From: Pseudomonas sp. BCA17
GTDB lineage: Bacteria; Pseudomonadota; Gammaproteobacteria; Pseudomonadales; Pseudomonadaceae
Assembly (NCBI RefSeq): GCF_004519405.1
Contig: NZ_SGWI01000008.1
Coordinates: 290,008 to 354,007 of the forward strand
Direction of reading: 5' to 3'
DNA: 64,000 nucleotides
The notes below the pieces were generated by a model. The model did not search any database. It saw only the letters and a program-made list of their open reading frames with translations, and had not been told where the DNA came from. Positions within the stretch are counted from its first letter, which is position 1. Each line of letters opens with the position of its first letter. The position numbers were made by a program, and so were the translations under genes. Of the stretch, positions 30,305-41,034 are shown piece after piece.

Positions 30305-31174
30305 CTACATCAGCCCCATCCGCCGATGGGCACGTTGCACCGAACCATTGCGCATCGCCCAACGTAGCAACGGCGCGCTACGCTTGACTCCGGCGCGAAT
30401 CAACTGACGTTGCAATGGGGTCTGGTGTTGCTCAAGCAAGGCACTGGCCCAGTCCGGCAGCAGGTCGATCCCGGCTTGCATCATCAGGCTGCCAAAGGGT
30501 TTGGCCAGGGTGCTTGGTGCGGGCGCATTGACCAGCAGACGCAGCACTTCGCGGCTGCGTTCGTCGCAGAGCAACTGTGGGCGGATGCGTGCGAGGTAAT
30601 CCGAGACTTCCTGCCGTGAACGTGGCACATGCCTCGCCCCCAGCCGTTCGGCTACCAGGGCGATTTCGCTGTAATAACGATCCTGATCCCGTCCCGATAG
30701 GTGCGGGTTGCGATAACGCAGGTGCGCGGCCAGGAAGTTGCTGACCTCAGCCACATGCACCCAGGTCAACAGTTCTGGGTCGCTGGCCGCATAGGGTCGC
30801 CCGTCCGGGGCATGCCCGACCACTTGCAGGTGGATGGTGCGCACTTTTTCGATCAGCCATTCGGCATCCTTACGCGAGCCGAAAGTAGTGCCGGAAATAA
30901 ACTGCGAGGTCCGACGCAGGCGCCCGAGCATGTCCTGGCGGAAATTCGAGTGGTCCCACACACCAGCCAACGCCAGTGGGTGCAAGGCTTGCAGCATCAA
31001 CGCAGTGATGCCGCCGATGAGCATGCTGCAGAAGTCGCCATGTACTTGCCAGCTCACCGAGTCCGGCCCGAACAGGCCGGGATCGCCCTTGGGGTTTTCC
31101 AGGTCCAGTTGGCCCAGCGACAGGCCGGTCAGGCTCATCAGTTGGGTTTCGATACGGCTGCGGATAAATTCCAT
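30305..31174 (-). CDS. Oxygenase MpaB-family protein (DUF2236)
   Basis: 289 residues. The family pattern is visible: PDSVSWQVHGDFCSMLIGGITALMLQALHPLALAGVWDHS, then an arginine-rich segment, then LLTWVHVAEVSNFLAAH. The histidines in WQVHGD, ALHP and WVHV are candidates for the haem or metal site typical of the latex-clearing-protein/MpaB superfamily. No transmembrane segment is certain. It stops 16 nt after the acs gene ends upstream of it (minus strand), so it may be cotranscribed with acs. The substrate is unknown. Confidence 0.8.
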   Translation of the reverse strand: MEFIRSRIETQLMSLTGLSLGQLDLENPKGDPGLFGPDSVSWQVHGDFCSMLIGGITALMLQALHPLALAGVWDHSNFRQDMLGRLRRTSQFISGTTFGSRKDAEWLIEKVRTIHLQVVGHAPDGRPYAASDPELLTWVHVAEVSNFLAAHLRYRNPHLSGRDQDRYYSEIALVAERLGARHVPRSRQEVSDYLARIRPQLLCDERSREVLRLLVNAPAPSTLAKPFGSLMMQAGIDLLPDWASALLEQHQTPLQRQLIRAGVKRSAPLLRWAMRNGSVQRAHRRMGLM

Positions 31175-31190
31175 GGCGACTCGGGGTTTC

Positions 31191-33128
<1,938 letters not shown>

Positions 33129-33232
33129 GAGCATTCCTTATTCTTGTTTTGCGACAAGTCATAAAGATGCGCCCTGTGGACGGAGGGTTCAAGGCCAACG
33201 TCCAAGTGGACGTTGGCCCTGTAAGCCCTGTA

Positions 33233-34897
33233 TCAGCCGCGGTGACGACCACGGAAATAGTTGATCAGGCCCTGGGTCGAAGCGTCCTCGGCCGAGGTCT
33301 CTTCGGTGCCGGTCAGGCGGTTGTACACGCCTTTGCCCAACTCTTTGCCCAGTTCCACGCCCCATTGGTCGAAGGCGTTGATGCCCCAGATCACGCTCTG
33401 CACAAACACTTTGTGTTCATACATCGCCACCAGTGCGCCCAGGCGGCGCGGGCTGATGCGTTCAACCACGATCGTGTTGCTTGGGCGGTTGCCCGGGATC
33501 ACCTTGTGCGGAGCCAGCTTCTGCACTTCGGCTTCCGGAATGCCTTTCTCGCGCAATTCGGCCTCGGCTTCGCTGCGGGTTTTGCCAAGCATCAATGCCT
33601 GGCTCTGGGACAGGCAGTTGGCATACAGCCACTGATGGTGGTCGGACACCGGGTTGAAGCTGACGATCGGCACGATGAAGTCGGCCGGGATCAGTTGGGT
33701 CCCTTGGTGCAGCAACTGGTGGTAGGCGTGTTGACCGTTGCAGCCTACGCCACCCCAGATCACCGGGCCGGTATCGGTCGACACCGGTGTGCCGTCCTGG
33801 CGCACGCTCTTGCCGTTGGATTCCATGTCCAACTGTTGCAAGTGTTTGGTGATGTTACGCAGGTAGTGGTCGTACGGCAGGATCGCATGGCTCTGCGCAC
33901 CCCAGAAGTTGCCGTACCACACGCCCAGCAAGCCCAGCAGCACCGGCATGTTGGCTTCGAACGGCGCGTTCTGGAAATGCTGGTCCATGGTGTAGGCGCC
34001 GGACAGCAGTTCCTTGAAGTTGGACATGCCGATGGCCAGGGCGATTGGCAAGCCGATGGCCGACCACAGCGAGTAACGGCCGCCGACCCAGTCCCACATC
34101 GGGAAGATGTTTTCTTCGCGGATACCGAAAGCCACGGCTGCGGCGTTGTTGCTCGACACGGCGATGAAGTGACGGTACAGCTCGGCTTCCGAACCGCCCT
34201 GGGCCAGGTACCAGGCGCGGGCGGCCTGGGCGTTTTTCAGGGTTTCAAGGGTGTTGAAGGATTTCGACGAAACGATGAACAACGTGGTCTCGGCACGCAG
34301 CTTCATGGTCAGCTCGTGGAACTCGCTGCCGTCGATGTTCGCCAGGTAATGGCAGCGCACGCCTTTATGGGCGTAGGACAACAGCGCTTCGGAGACCAGC
34401 TCCGGGCCGAGGAACGAGCCGCCGATGCCGATGTTCACCACGTCGGTGATGGGCTTCTCGGTGTAGCCACGCCACAGGCCGTCGTGAATACGGCCGACCA
34501 GGTCAGTGATCTGGTTCAGCACCTTGTGCACGTCCGGCATGATATTCACGCCATTGACCGACAATTTGTCGCCCACCGGGCGGCGCAGCGCGGTGTGCAG
34601 GGCAGGACGGCCTTCGGACGAGTTGACCGGCTCACCGGCGTACAGCGCGTTGATCGCATCCTTGAGGCCGACTTCGTTGGCCAGGCCCACCAGCAGATCA
34701 CGGGTTTCGCGGGTGATCAGGTTTTTCGAGTAATCGAGGAAAAGCCCGCAGCTGCTCAACGTGAATTGGGAAAAGCGCTGGGGATCGGCATTGAATGCCT
34801 CGCGCATGCTGAAATCCTGCATGGCTTGGCGATGTTGATTGAGCGCTTGCCAGGCGGGCAGAGCGGTAACGTCATGGGGAGTGCGGTAGTACGCCAT
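33233..34897 (-). CDS. pgi: Glucose-6-phosphate isomerase
   Basis: 554 residues. It interconverts glucose-6-phosphate and fructose-6-phosphate. Signatures include VNIGIGGSFLGPELVSEAL, the PGI motif FIVSSKSFNTLETLKNA, and the C-terminal active-site region VFVQSVIWGINAFDQWGVELGK. An AAGGA lies upstream of the ATG. Because fluorescent pseudomonads use the Entner-Doudoroff route, this enzyme mainly works toward gluconeogenesis and recycling of hexose phosphates. Confidence 0.97.
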   Translation of the reverse strand: MAYYRTPHDVTALPAWQALNQHRQAMQDFSMREAFNADPQRFSQFTLSSCGLFLDYSKNLITRETRDLLVGLANEVGLKDAINALYAGEPVNSSEGRPALHTALRRPVGDKLSVNGVNIMPDVHKVLNQITDLVGRIHDGLWRGYTEKPITDVVNIGIGGSFLGPELVSEALLSYAHKGVRCHYLANIDGSEFHELTMKLRAETTLFIVSSKSFNTLETLKNAQAARAWYLAQGGSEAELYRHFIAVSSNNAAAVAFGIREENIFPMWDWVGGRYSLWSAIGLPIALAIGMSNFKELLSGAYTMDQHFQNAPFEANMPVLLGLLGVWYGNFWGAQSHAILPYDHYLRNITKHLQQLDMESNGKSVRQDGTPVSTDTGPVIWGGVGCNGQHAYHQLLHQGTQLIPADFIVPIVSFNPVSDHHQWLYANCLSQSQALMLGKTRSEAEAELREKGIPEAEVQKLAPHKVIPGNRPSNTIVVERISPRRLGALVAMYEHKVFVQSVIWGINAFDQWGVELGKELGKGVYNRLTGTEETSAEDASTQGLINYFRGRHRG

Positions 34898-35057
34898 CGC
34901 TGCGGGTTTCCTTTTTATTACGGGGACTGCCTTTAGGACACTTCAAAGTCCGGAACGTCCTGTCTTTGATCAAGTGGCCGATGCCGGACAGCGCTAACCA
35001 ATAGCGCAGGGCGATTACATTAAACCTAGCGTGTCGATATGTCTTGGCTTTGTCTGC

Positions 35058-35118
35058 GCTGTAGCCGGTACTTTTTTATACCGGCACAGCGGGGAGGGCA
35101 ACTGAAGGTATTCAGTTG
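35058..35118 (-). terminator. Hairpins at the end of panC
   Basis: A perfect 8-bp inverted repeat, CAACTGAA/TTCAGTTG (35099-35118), spans the panC stop codon. Downstream on the minus strand a 12-bp stem with one bulge (35058-35070 with 35079-35090) follows. Neither has a T run on the minus strand, so their role as a terminator is uncertain; they may protect the mRNA end. Confidence 0.45.
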
Positions 35119-35963
35119 AGGGTCAAATGCAGGTTGTCGATCAGGCGGGTGGCGCCCAGGTAGGCAGCTACCAGAATCACCACATCGCGATCCTCGGCCG
35201 TGGCTGGACGCAGATTCACGCCGTGGCGTACTTCAAGGTAGTCCATGCGCAGACCTGCGGCTTCGATCTGCCGCACCTGTTCGGCACGCAGCTTGGCGAA
35301 GTCGTGGTCACCGGCTTTGATCGACGCGGCAATCTGGCTGAGGCTGCGATAAAGCACCGGGGCAATAGCGCGCTGCTCGTCGGTGAGATAACCGTTGCGC
35401 GAAGACAGCGCGAGGCCATCTTCGGCACGCACGGTGGGCTCGCCGATGATCTGGATCGGCATGTTCAGGTCATGGACCATGGCACGGATCACGGCCAACT
35501 GCTGGTAGTCCTTCTGACCAAATACGGCCATGTCCGGCTGGACCATGTTGAACAGCTTGCTGACAACCGTCGCCACACCTTCGAAATGCCCGGGCCGGCT
35601 GGCGCCGCACAGGCCTTCGGACAACTGGGGGACGCTGACGCGGGTCTGACCCGTCATGCCGCCTGGGTACATTTCCTCGACGGTAGGCGCAAACAGCAGG
35701 TTGCAGCCGGCTTGCAGCAGCTTTTCCTGATCGGCGGCGAGGGTGCGCGGGTATTTGTCCAAATCTTCGCCGGCGCCGAATTGCAGCGGGTTGACGAAAA
35801 TACTCGCGACCACGAAGTCCGACTGCTGGGCGGCCTTGGTTACCAGGGTGGCATGGCCGCTGTGCAAGTTCCCCATGGTCGGCACAAAGCCGATGCGCTT
35901 GCCGGCGCTGCGGGCATGAGTCACGGCGGCCCGCAGTTCACGTACGGTCTTTACAGTGTTCAT
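35112..35963 (-). CDS. panC: Pantothenate synthetase
   Basis: 283 residues. It condenses pantoate and beta-alanine using ATP. The nucleotide-binding HIGH-type motif is TMGNLHSGHATL and the KMSKS-like region is LALSSRNGYLT; AVFGQKDYQQ is the conserved substrate segment. The start at 35963 (MNTVKTVRELRAAV) overlaps the panB stop by 4 nt (ATGA). A much longer in-frame reading extends into panB and encodes Arg-rich noise, so it was rejected. panD, which makes beta-alanine, does not follow this gene. Confidence 0.97.
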   Translation of the reverse strand: MNTVKTVRELRAAVTHARSAGKRIGFVPTMGNLHSGHATLVTKAAQQSDFVVASIFVNPLQFGAGEDLDKYPRTLAADQEKLLQAGCNLLFAPTVEEMYPGGMTGQTRVSVPQLSEGLCGASRPGHFEGVATVVSKLFNMVQPDMAVFGQKDYQQLAVIRAMVHDLNMPIQIIGEPTVRAEDGLALSSRNGYLTDEQRAIAPVLYRSLSQIAASIKAGDHDFAKLRAEQVRQIEAAGLRMDYLEVRHGVNLRPATAEDRDVVILVAAYLGATRLIDNLHLTLN

Positions 35964-36760
35964 GCAGAGAATCCGTGTTCGGCGCCTGGGAAAGTGACAG
36001 CTTTGACTTCGCTGACGTAAGCGCTCAATGCTGCATGGATACTGTCCTGGCCGGCCATGAAATTTTTGACGAACTTTGGCACATGGCCACTTATGGACAG
36101 GCCAAGCATGTCGTGCACCACCAGCACCTGGCCGTCGGTCGCGGACCCGGCACCAATGCCGATCACCGGCACTTTGACGGCTTGGGTGATTTCTGCGGCG
36201 AGTTCGCTTGGCACGCATTCCAGCAGGATCATCGCCGCGCCGGCCTGTTCCAGGGCAATGGCATCGGCGCGCATCTGGCGCGCCTGGGCTTCATTGCGGC
36301 CTTGTACCTTGTAGCCGCCGAGGATATTCACCGACTGCGGCGTCAGGCCCATGTGTGCACACACCGGAACGCCACGCTCAGCCAGCAGGCGGATCGAGTC
36401 GGCGAGCCATACGGCGCCCTCGATCTTGACCATATGCGCACCGGCTTGCATCAGTTTGCCGGCGTTCTGGAAGGTCTGCTCGGTGGTGGCGTAACCCATG
36501 AACGGCAAGTCGGCGATGATGAACGCACCGTCATTACCGCGCTTGACGCTGGCGGTATGGTAGGCGAGTTCATCGGTGGTAACAGGCAGTGTGCTGTCAT
36601 TCCCTTGAAGAACCATGCCCAGGGAGTCGCCTACCAACAGCACCTCGACCCCGGCCTGGCAACTGGCGTGGGCGAAGGTGGCGTCGTAGCAGGTGAGCAT
36701 GGTGATTTTTTCACCCTTGAGCTTGAGGCTCTGCAAGGTGGTCAGGGTAATGCTTGGCAT
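35960..36760 (-). CDS. panB: 3-methyl-2-oxobutanoate hydroxymethyltransferase
   Basis: 266 residues, a TIM barrel that adds a hydroxymethyl group from methylene-THF to ketoisovalerate, the first committed step to pantothenate. Motifs are MLTCYDATFAHASCQAGVEVLLVGDSLGMV (split around metal-binding D), HMGLTPQSVNILGGYKVQGR and GIGAGSATDGQVLV. It is translationally coupled to panC. Ketoisovalerate comes from the valine pathway, whose ilv genes lie at 57.6-60.9 kb. Confidence 0.97.
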   Translation of the reverse strand: MPSITLTTLQSLKLKGEKITMLTCYDATFAHASCQAGVEVLLVGDSLGMVLQGNDSTLPVTTDELAYHTASVKRGNDGAFIIADLPFMGYATTEQTFQNAGKLMQAGAHMVKIEGAVWLADSIRLLAERGVPVCAHMGLTPQSVNILGGYKVQGRNEAQARQMRADAIALEQAGAAMILLECVPSELAAEITQAVKVPVIGIGAGSATDGQVLVVHDMLGLSISGHVPKFVKNFMAGQDSIHAALSAYVSEVKAVTFPGAEHGFSA

Positions 36761-36938
36761 GAAAAGGGTCCTCGTTCAGGCGCTTGGAAACAGCGAGTAA
36801 CGCGCGTGAGTCTTCGTTTATACAGGCGCACTGTCTTGAGAGCAGTGCTTATATGGCCTGGATTGCGCCCTTCAGTGCCGGGTTGGCGGCAGCTGGACGC
36901 CTATAGTCGTGAGGAGGACACGGGAAGTCAATTGGATG

Positions 36939-36978
36939 TGTTACCGCATTGTTACGAGTGGGGTGTTACCCGTGTTAC
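36939..36978. repeat. Four TGTTAC repeats between folK and panB
   Basis: TGTTAC occurs in the same orientation at 36939, 36950, 36964 and 36973, covering the end of folK and the start of the folK-panB gap. The hexamer is one half of the CbrB-type palindrome seen upstream of crcZ in this window. Binding is not shown. Confidence 0.4.
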
Positions 36979-37472
36979 TGATGCGATTCAGCCGCAGCCA
37001 GGCGTTCCAGGCCGACAAACGGGCAGGCTTCAAGCAAGGTGCCGAGTCGCCGACCGTCAGGCAGTTGCAGGTCCGCGGGTGCCAACTCGGCCAAGGGGTA
37101 GAGCACGAACGGCCGCAACTGCATCTGATAGTGCGGCACCTTCAGGCGAGGTTCGTCGATCAGGCGATCGCCAAACAACAGAATGTCCAGGTCCAGGGTG
37201 CGCGGGCCCCAACGTTCCAGGCGCTCGCGGCCCTGGTCGTTCTCGATGGCTTGCAGCGCATCGAGCAGCTCCAGTGGCGCCAGGCTGCTGTCCAGGGCCG
37301 CAACCGCATTGGTGTAGCGCGGCTGGCCCGGGAGCAGGGAGTCACTTTGATAGAACGCCGATACGCCTGCGAGGGTCGTGCCGGGTAACAGCGCCAACGC
37401 CTGGACGGCGTTGCGCAGTTGCTGTTGCGGGGCAGCGAGGTTACTGCCCATGCCAATGTAGATCCGCTCCAC
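36975..37472 (-). CDS. folK: HPPK (hydroxymethyl-dihydropterin pyrophosphokinase)
   Basis: 165 residues. It transfers pyrophosphate from ATP to hydroxymethyl-dihydropterin, giving the FolP substrate. The family start IYIGMGSNLAAP and the HPPK signature RWGPRTLDLDILLFGD, with the two Mg-binding aspartates, are present. The start is GTG 37472, 2 nt after the pcnB stop, so translation is likely coupled. The 214-bp gap to panB suggests panBC have their own promoter. Confidence 0.96.
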   Translation of the reverse strand: MERIYIGMGSNLAAPQQQLRNAVQALALLPGTTLAGVSAFYQSDSLLPGQPRYTNAVAALDSSLAPLELLDALQAIENDQGRERLERWGPRTLDLDILLFGDRLIDEPRLKVPHYQMQLRPFVLYPLAELAPADLQLPDGRRLGTLLEACPFVGLERLAAAESHQ

Positions 37473-37474
37473 GT

Positions 37475-38863
37475 TTATTCGCCTGAAGCGTCGGCGCCGC
37501 TGCGCTTGCGTTTAGTACCGCTGCGGCGACGTTTTTTCGGGCCTTCTCCCTCGCCTTTGCTGCCGAGGTCGCGAATCATGTCGCGGCGCTGGCTGTCATT
37601 GGCGTCCTGATAGTCAGTCCACCATTCGCCCAAGCCGTCGGTCTGTTCGCCAGCGCTTTCGCGCAGCAACAGGAAGTCGTAGCCCGCACGGAAACGTGGG
37701 TTGTCCAGCAGCAGGTCGGCGCGTTTGCCGCTGCGGCGCGGCAGGCGCTCCTGCATGTCCCAGATCTCGCGGATCGGCATGGTGAAGCGTTTCGGGATGG
37801 CGATGCGCTGGCACTGCTCGGCGATCAGTTCATGAGCGGCTTCCTGCATGGCAGGAATCGGCGGCATGCCTCGGTCCTGCAGGCGTAATACGCGTTTGGG
37901 CAGGGCAGGCCACAGCAGGGCGGCAAACAGGAACGCCGGAGTCACCGGTTTGTTCTGCTTGATGCGCAGGTCGGTGTTGATCAGCGCTTCGCTGATCAGT
38001 GTGTGGGTGTATGTCGGGTTGTATTCCAAGGCCTCGGCGCTGGCCGGGAACAGTGGATCGAACAACTGGAGGTCGACGAGCATTTCAAACGTATCGGCGG
38101 CGTAGCCCGAGAGGAACAGCTTGAGTACTTCTTCGAACAGGCGCGCGGAAGGAATCTCGCGCAACATCGGCGCCAGCTCGCGAATTGGCGCGGCGGTGTG
38201 CTTCTCGATACCGAAGTTCAGCTTGGCGGCAAACCGCACCGCTCGCAGCATACGTACCGGGTCTTCCTGGTAGCGCTGAACCGGATCGCCGATCAGGCGA
38301 ATCAGGTTGTTGCGAATGTCGTGTACGCCATTGGCGTAATCGAGAATGCGCTCGCTGACCGGATCGTAATACAGGGCGTTGATGGTGAAGTCGCGGCGTT
38401 GCGCGTCTTCTTCTAGGGTGCCATAGACGTTATCCCGCAGAATGCGCCCGCTCTCGTTGCGGGAAGACTGGTTGGTGTCTTCTTCCTCATCGTTTTGCGG
38501 GTGATTGGCGCGGAACGTCGCGACCTCGATGATCTCGCGACCAAAGTGGATGTGCACCAGTTTAAAGCGGCGGCCAATGATTCGCGCATTGCGAAACTCG
38601 GCGCGCACTTGCTCAGGCGTGGCGCTGGTGGCGACGTCGAAGTCCTTGGGCGTGATATTGAGCAGCATGTCGCGCACGCACCCGCCCACCAGATACGCCT
38701 GGTAGCCGGCGTTCTGTAAACGTTCGACGATGTTCACTGCATAACGGCTGAATTGAGCGCGCTGCAGCGAATGCTGGCTGCTATTGAGCACTTCAGGCGT
38801 GCTGCGTTTGTGTTGCGTACGACGCAAGGGAGAACGGAATGACTGGAACAACTTCTTCAGCAT
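37475..38863 (-). CDS. pcnB: Poly(A) polymerase I
   Basis: 462 residues. It adds A tails to RNA 3' ends, promoting decay. The nucleotidyltransferase class II signature is LVGGCVRDMLLNITPKDFDVATSATPEQV, and the RNA-binding segment RRDFTINALYYD follows. The C-terminus is a basic, Arg/Lys-rich tail (KKRRRSGTKRKRSG), expected for PAP rather than CCA-adding enzymes. The ATG at 38863 (MLKKLFQSFRSP) is the likely start; a GTG at 38872 would add three residues. No strong ribosome site is seen for either. It lies downstream of crcZ. Confidence 0.93.
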   Translation of the reverse strand: MLKKLFQSFRSPLRRTQHKRSTPEVLNSSQHSLQRAQFSRYAVNIVERLQNAGYQAYLVGGCVRDMLLNITPKDFDVATSATPEQVRAEFRNARIIGRRFKLVHIHFGREIIEVATFRANHPQNDEEEDTNQSSRNESGRILRDNVYGTLEEDAQRRDFTINALYYDPVSERILDYANGVHDIRNNLIRLIGDPVQRYQEDPVRMLRAVRFAAKLNFGIEKHTAAPIRELAPMLREIPSARLFEEVLKLFLSGYAADTFEMLVDLQLFDPLFPASAEALEYNPTYTHTLISEALINTDLRIKQNKPVTPAFLFAALLWPALPKRVLRLQDRGMPPIPAMQEAAHELIAEQCQRIAIPKRFTMPIREIWDMQERLPRRSGKRADLLLDNPRFRAGYDFLLLRESAGEQTDGLGEWWTDYQDANDSQRRDMIRDLGSKGEGEGPKKRRRSGTKRKRSGADASGE

Positions 38864-39009
38864 GGGATGCACTGTTTGAAGGAATGTTCGGCCATAACGA
38901 AGAATGACCGCATGATGGGCGGGGATTCTAGCATTTAGTCGGGGGATGGTGTAGGAACAAGCTGCGGCCTTGCGCCATTAGCTTTAAATCGTCAAATCGC
39001 TCAATCGAA

Positions 39010-39382
39010 ATGCCAGAAACTACAAGGGGAGCCGAAGCTCCCCCAGAAGTAGTTGCGTGCTCTATTTTTATTATTGGTTTCGGGCTTCTTGTTTTTGTTG
39101 ATCGCCCTCGCCAGGAAGCTTCACCTTCCTGACACTCCCAATCGGGAGCCAAGAGCAAACGGATTGCTTTGGTCGCTGTGTTGCTGATCTATGATCCAAC
39201 CAGTTCAGGCTCTGCCTTAGGGCAGTTTTTGTTGTTCTCGGCCTGGTTGCGGGGCAAGCCCCAAATGCAACGCCTCTCCAAAAGAATCAGTTAGCTGCGC
39301 CTCCGCCGTGTTGTTTTTGTTATGCGTGAGTCGATTCGTCTTATTTTTATTGTCTTGTACAAAGCTTGTTATTGTTTTTGTA
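39010..39382 (-). ncRNA. crcZ: Small RNA CrcZ
   Basis: About 370 nt, transcribed leftward from a sigma54 promoter. Position between cbrB and pcnB, the promoter type and length match CrcZ of Pseudomonas. Read on the minus strand it has six A-rich CA motifs (AACAACAA, AACAAAAACAA, AATAAAAATAA types) at plus-strand 39368-39383, 39341-39353, 39310-39324, 39226-39238, 39088-39103 and 39064-39080. Such motifs bind Hfq/Crc. A hairpin at 39018-39054, with helices AACTAC/GTAGTT and GGGGAGC/GCTCCCC, is the likely end. CrcZ titrates Hfq-Crc and relieves catabolite repression. Both ends are estimates. Confidence 0.92.
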
Positions 39383-39392
39383 CTAAGCATAT

Positions 39393-39408
39393 AGCAGGGT
39401 GCGTGCCA
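39393..39408 (-). promoter_or_regulatory. Sigma54 promoter of crcZ
   Basis: Read on the minus strand: TGGCACGCACCCTGCT, a near-perfect RpoN -24/-12 element with GG and GC 10 bp apart. The predicted transcript start is near 39382. Confidence 0.9.
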
Positions 39409-39468
39409 ACTTTTGCACCGCCCAGCAAAACCGGGGGGATGGCGGGTTTCGGAGGTTTTTCCGGGCGA

Positions 39469-39507
39469 AAAAAAGCCGGGGCTTCGTTACCGTAAGCCCC
39501 GGCTTTT
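39469..39507 (-). terminator. Terminator after cbrB
   Basis: AAAAGCCGGGGCTT (39471-39484) and AAGCCCCGGCTTTT (39494-39507) form a 14-bp stem. On the minus strand it ends in a T run, stopping cbrB transcripts before the crcZ promoter. It is symmetric enough to act in both directions. Confidence 0.9.
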
Positions 39508-39532
39508 GTTACGTAAAAATTCTGAGGTAACA
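39507..39532. promoter_or_regulatory. CbrB-type binding palindrome upstream of crcZ
   Basis: TGTTAC (39507-39512), exactly 14 bp, then GTAACA (39527-39532). This equals the TGTTAC-N14-GTAACA pattern I recall for CbrB activation of crcZ. Its centre lies about 135 bp upstream of the crcZ start, typical for a sigma54 enhancer. Single GTTAC half-sites also occur near 39485 and 39553. Confidence 0.75.
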
Positions 39533-39572
39533 GTTTTTTCACATCTGAGGGTGTTACCCGCAGGCACGCACC

Positions 39573-41012
39573 TCAACTTTCGCTGGCTACCCCGGTCTTG
39601 CGCCGTGGAATGCCCAGTCGTTGGCGCCGTTCCCACAGGCACTTACGGCTGACGCCCAGCTTGCGAGCCAGCTCGGTCTCAGTCATGTGGTCCTGATGCT
39701 CAAGGACGAAATGCTGGAAGTAGTCTTCCAGTGACAAATCTTCCGTCGGCTCATGGCTGGTATTGCTACCGCCGCCCTGTTGTGGCGCCAGCTCGAGGAA
39801 GTCGTCATCTTCCAGATCACTGAGCTCGATATCGATGCCCAGCAGCTCAGCGGAAATTTCCGGGCTTTCCGACAGAATCACCGCACGCTCCACCGCGTTT
39901 TCCAGCTCGCGCACGTTACCTGGCCACGAGTAATGCCGAATCGCCTGTTCGGCGTCCGCGGCAAACTTCAGGTCAGTACGGTTGATGCGCGCACTTTGGC
40001 GCAGCAGGAACGCGTTGGCGATCTCGTTGACGTCGGCACCACGCTCGCGTAGCGCCGGCAGCTTGAGGGCGATAACGTGCAGGCGGTAGTACAAGTCTTC
40101 GCGGAACTGGCCGATCTTGGCCAGGCTCTTGAGGTCACGGTGAGTGGCTGCAATCAGCCTCACGTCGACCTTCTGTGATTGCACCGAGCCTACACGACGA
40201 ATCTCGCCTTCCTGCAGTACCCGCAGCAATCGCGCTTGGGCTTCCAGGGGCAGTTCGCCGATTTCGTCGAGGAACAGGGTGCCGCCGTCCGCTGCTTCCA
40301 CCAGGCCAGCACGCCCGGCGCTGGCACCGGTGAACGCGCCTTTTTCGTGGCCGAACAATTCGGACTCGATCAGGGATTCGGGGATCGCCGCACAGTTCAC
40401 CGAAATCATCGGTGCCTTGGCGCGCTTGGACAGGTTGTGCAGCGCACGGGCCACCAGTTCTTTACCGGTGCCCGATTCGCCCTGGATCAACACATTGGAG
40501 TCGGTAGGCGCGACTTTGCGGATCTTGCTGTAAAGATCCTGCATCGGTGGGCACGAGCCAATGATGCCGATCTCGCCATTACTGTTGTCGACCCCAGGTT
40601 TTTCCGCGCCGTTGGCGGCTTTGCCGGCGGGACGCTGTTCGGTCGGTGCGCTGCCAGCCGACTGATGGTCACGCAGGATGCGGGCCACGGCCTGGAGCAT
40701 CTCGTCGTGATCGAAGGGCTTGGCGATGTAGTCCACCGCGCCCATCTTCATGGAGTCGACCGCCGAACGCAGGCTGGCATAGCTGGTCATAATCAGCACC
40801 GGAGTGCCCTGGCCCAGCTTGATCAGCTCGGTACCCGGTGCGCCCGGCAGGCGCAGGTCGCTGACAATCAGGTCGAACGTGGGAATAGTGAACCGCTCTT
40901 GCGCTTCCTGCACCGAGCCGGCTTCGCTGACCTGATACTGATTACGTTCAAGCAGGCGACGCAAGGCAGAGCGGATAATGGTTTCGTCTTCGACGATCAA
41001 AATGTGCGGCAT
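39573..41012 (-). CDS. cbrB: NtrC-family response regulator CbrB
   Basis: 479 residues. The N-terminal receiver has acidic E8/D9 and the phosphorylation site D52 (VSDLRLPG). The central AAA+ sigma54-activation domain carries Walker A GESGTGKE and the sigma54 loop GAFTGA (225-230). A C-terminal Fis-type helix-turn-helix (ELARKLGVSRKCLWERRQRLGI) binds DNA. With sigma54 it activates crcZ just downstream and many catabolic genes for amino acids and other poor carbon sources. It follows cbrA after 22 nt. Confidence 0.97.
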   Translation of the reverse strand: MPHILIVEDETIIRSALRRLLERNQYQVSEAGSVQEAQERFTIPTFDLIVSDLRLPGAPGTELIKLGQGTPVLIMTSYASLRSAVDSMKMGAVDYIAKPFDHDEMLQAVARILRDHQSAGSAPTEQRPAGKAANGAEKPGVDNSNGEIGIIGSCPPMQDLYSKIRKVAPTDSNVLIQGESGTGKELVARALHNLSKRAKAPMISVNCAAIPESLIESELFGHEKGAFTGASAGRAGLVEAADGGTLFLDEIGELPLEAQARLLRVLQEGEIRRVGSVQSQKVDVRLIAATHRDLKSLAKIGQFREDLYYRLHVIALKLPALRERGADVNEIANAFLLRQSARINRTDLKFAADAEQAIRHYSWPGNVRELENAVERAVILSESPEISAELLGIDIELSDLEDDDFLELAPQQGGGSNTSHEPTEDLSLEDYFQHFVLEHQDHMTETELARKLGVSRKCLWERRQRLGIPRRKTGVASES

Positions 41013-41034
41013 TGATTCAATTCTCTCGACGGTC

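Noticed and set aside
35964..36218. N-terminal extension of PanC into panB
   Set aside because: The extra 85 residues are Arg-rich shadow of panB; family proteins start at MNTVKT and the ATGA overlap explains the coupling.
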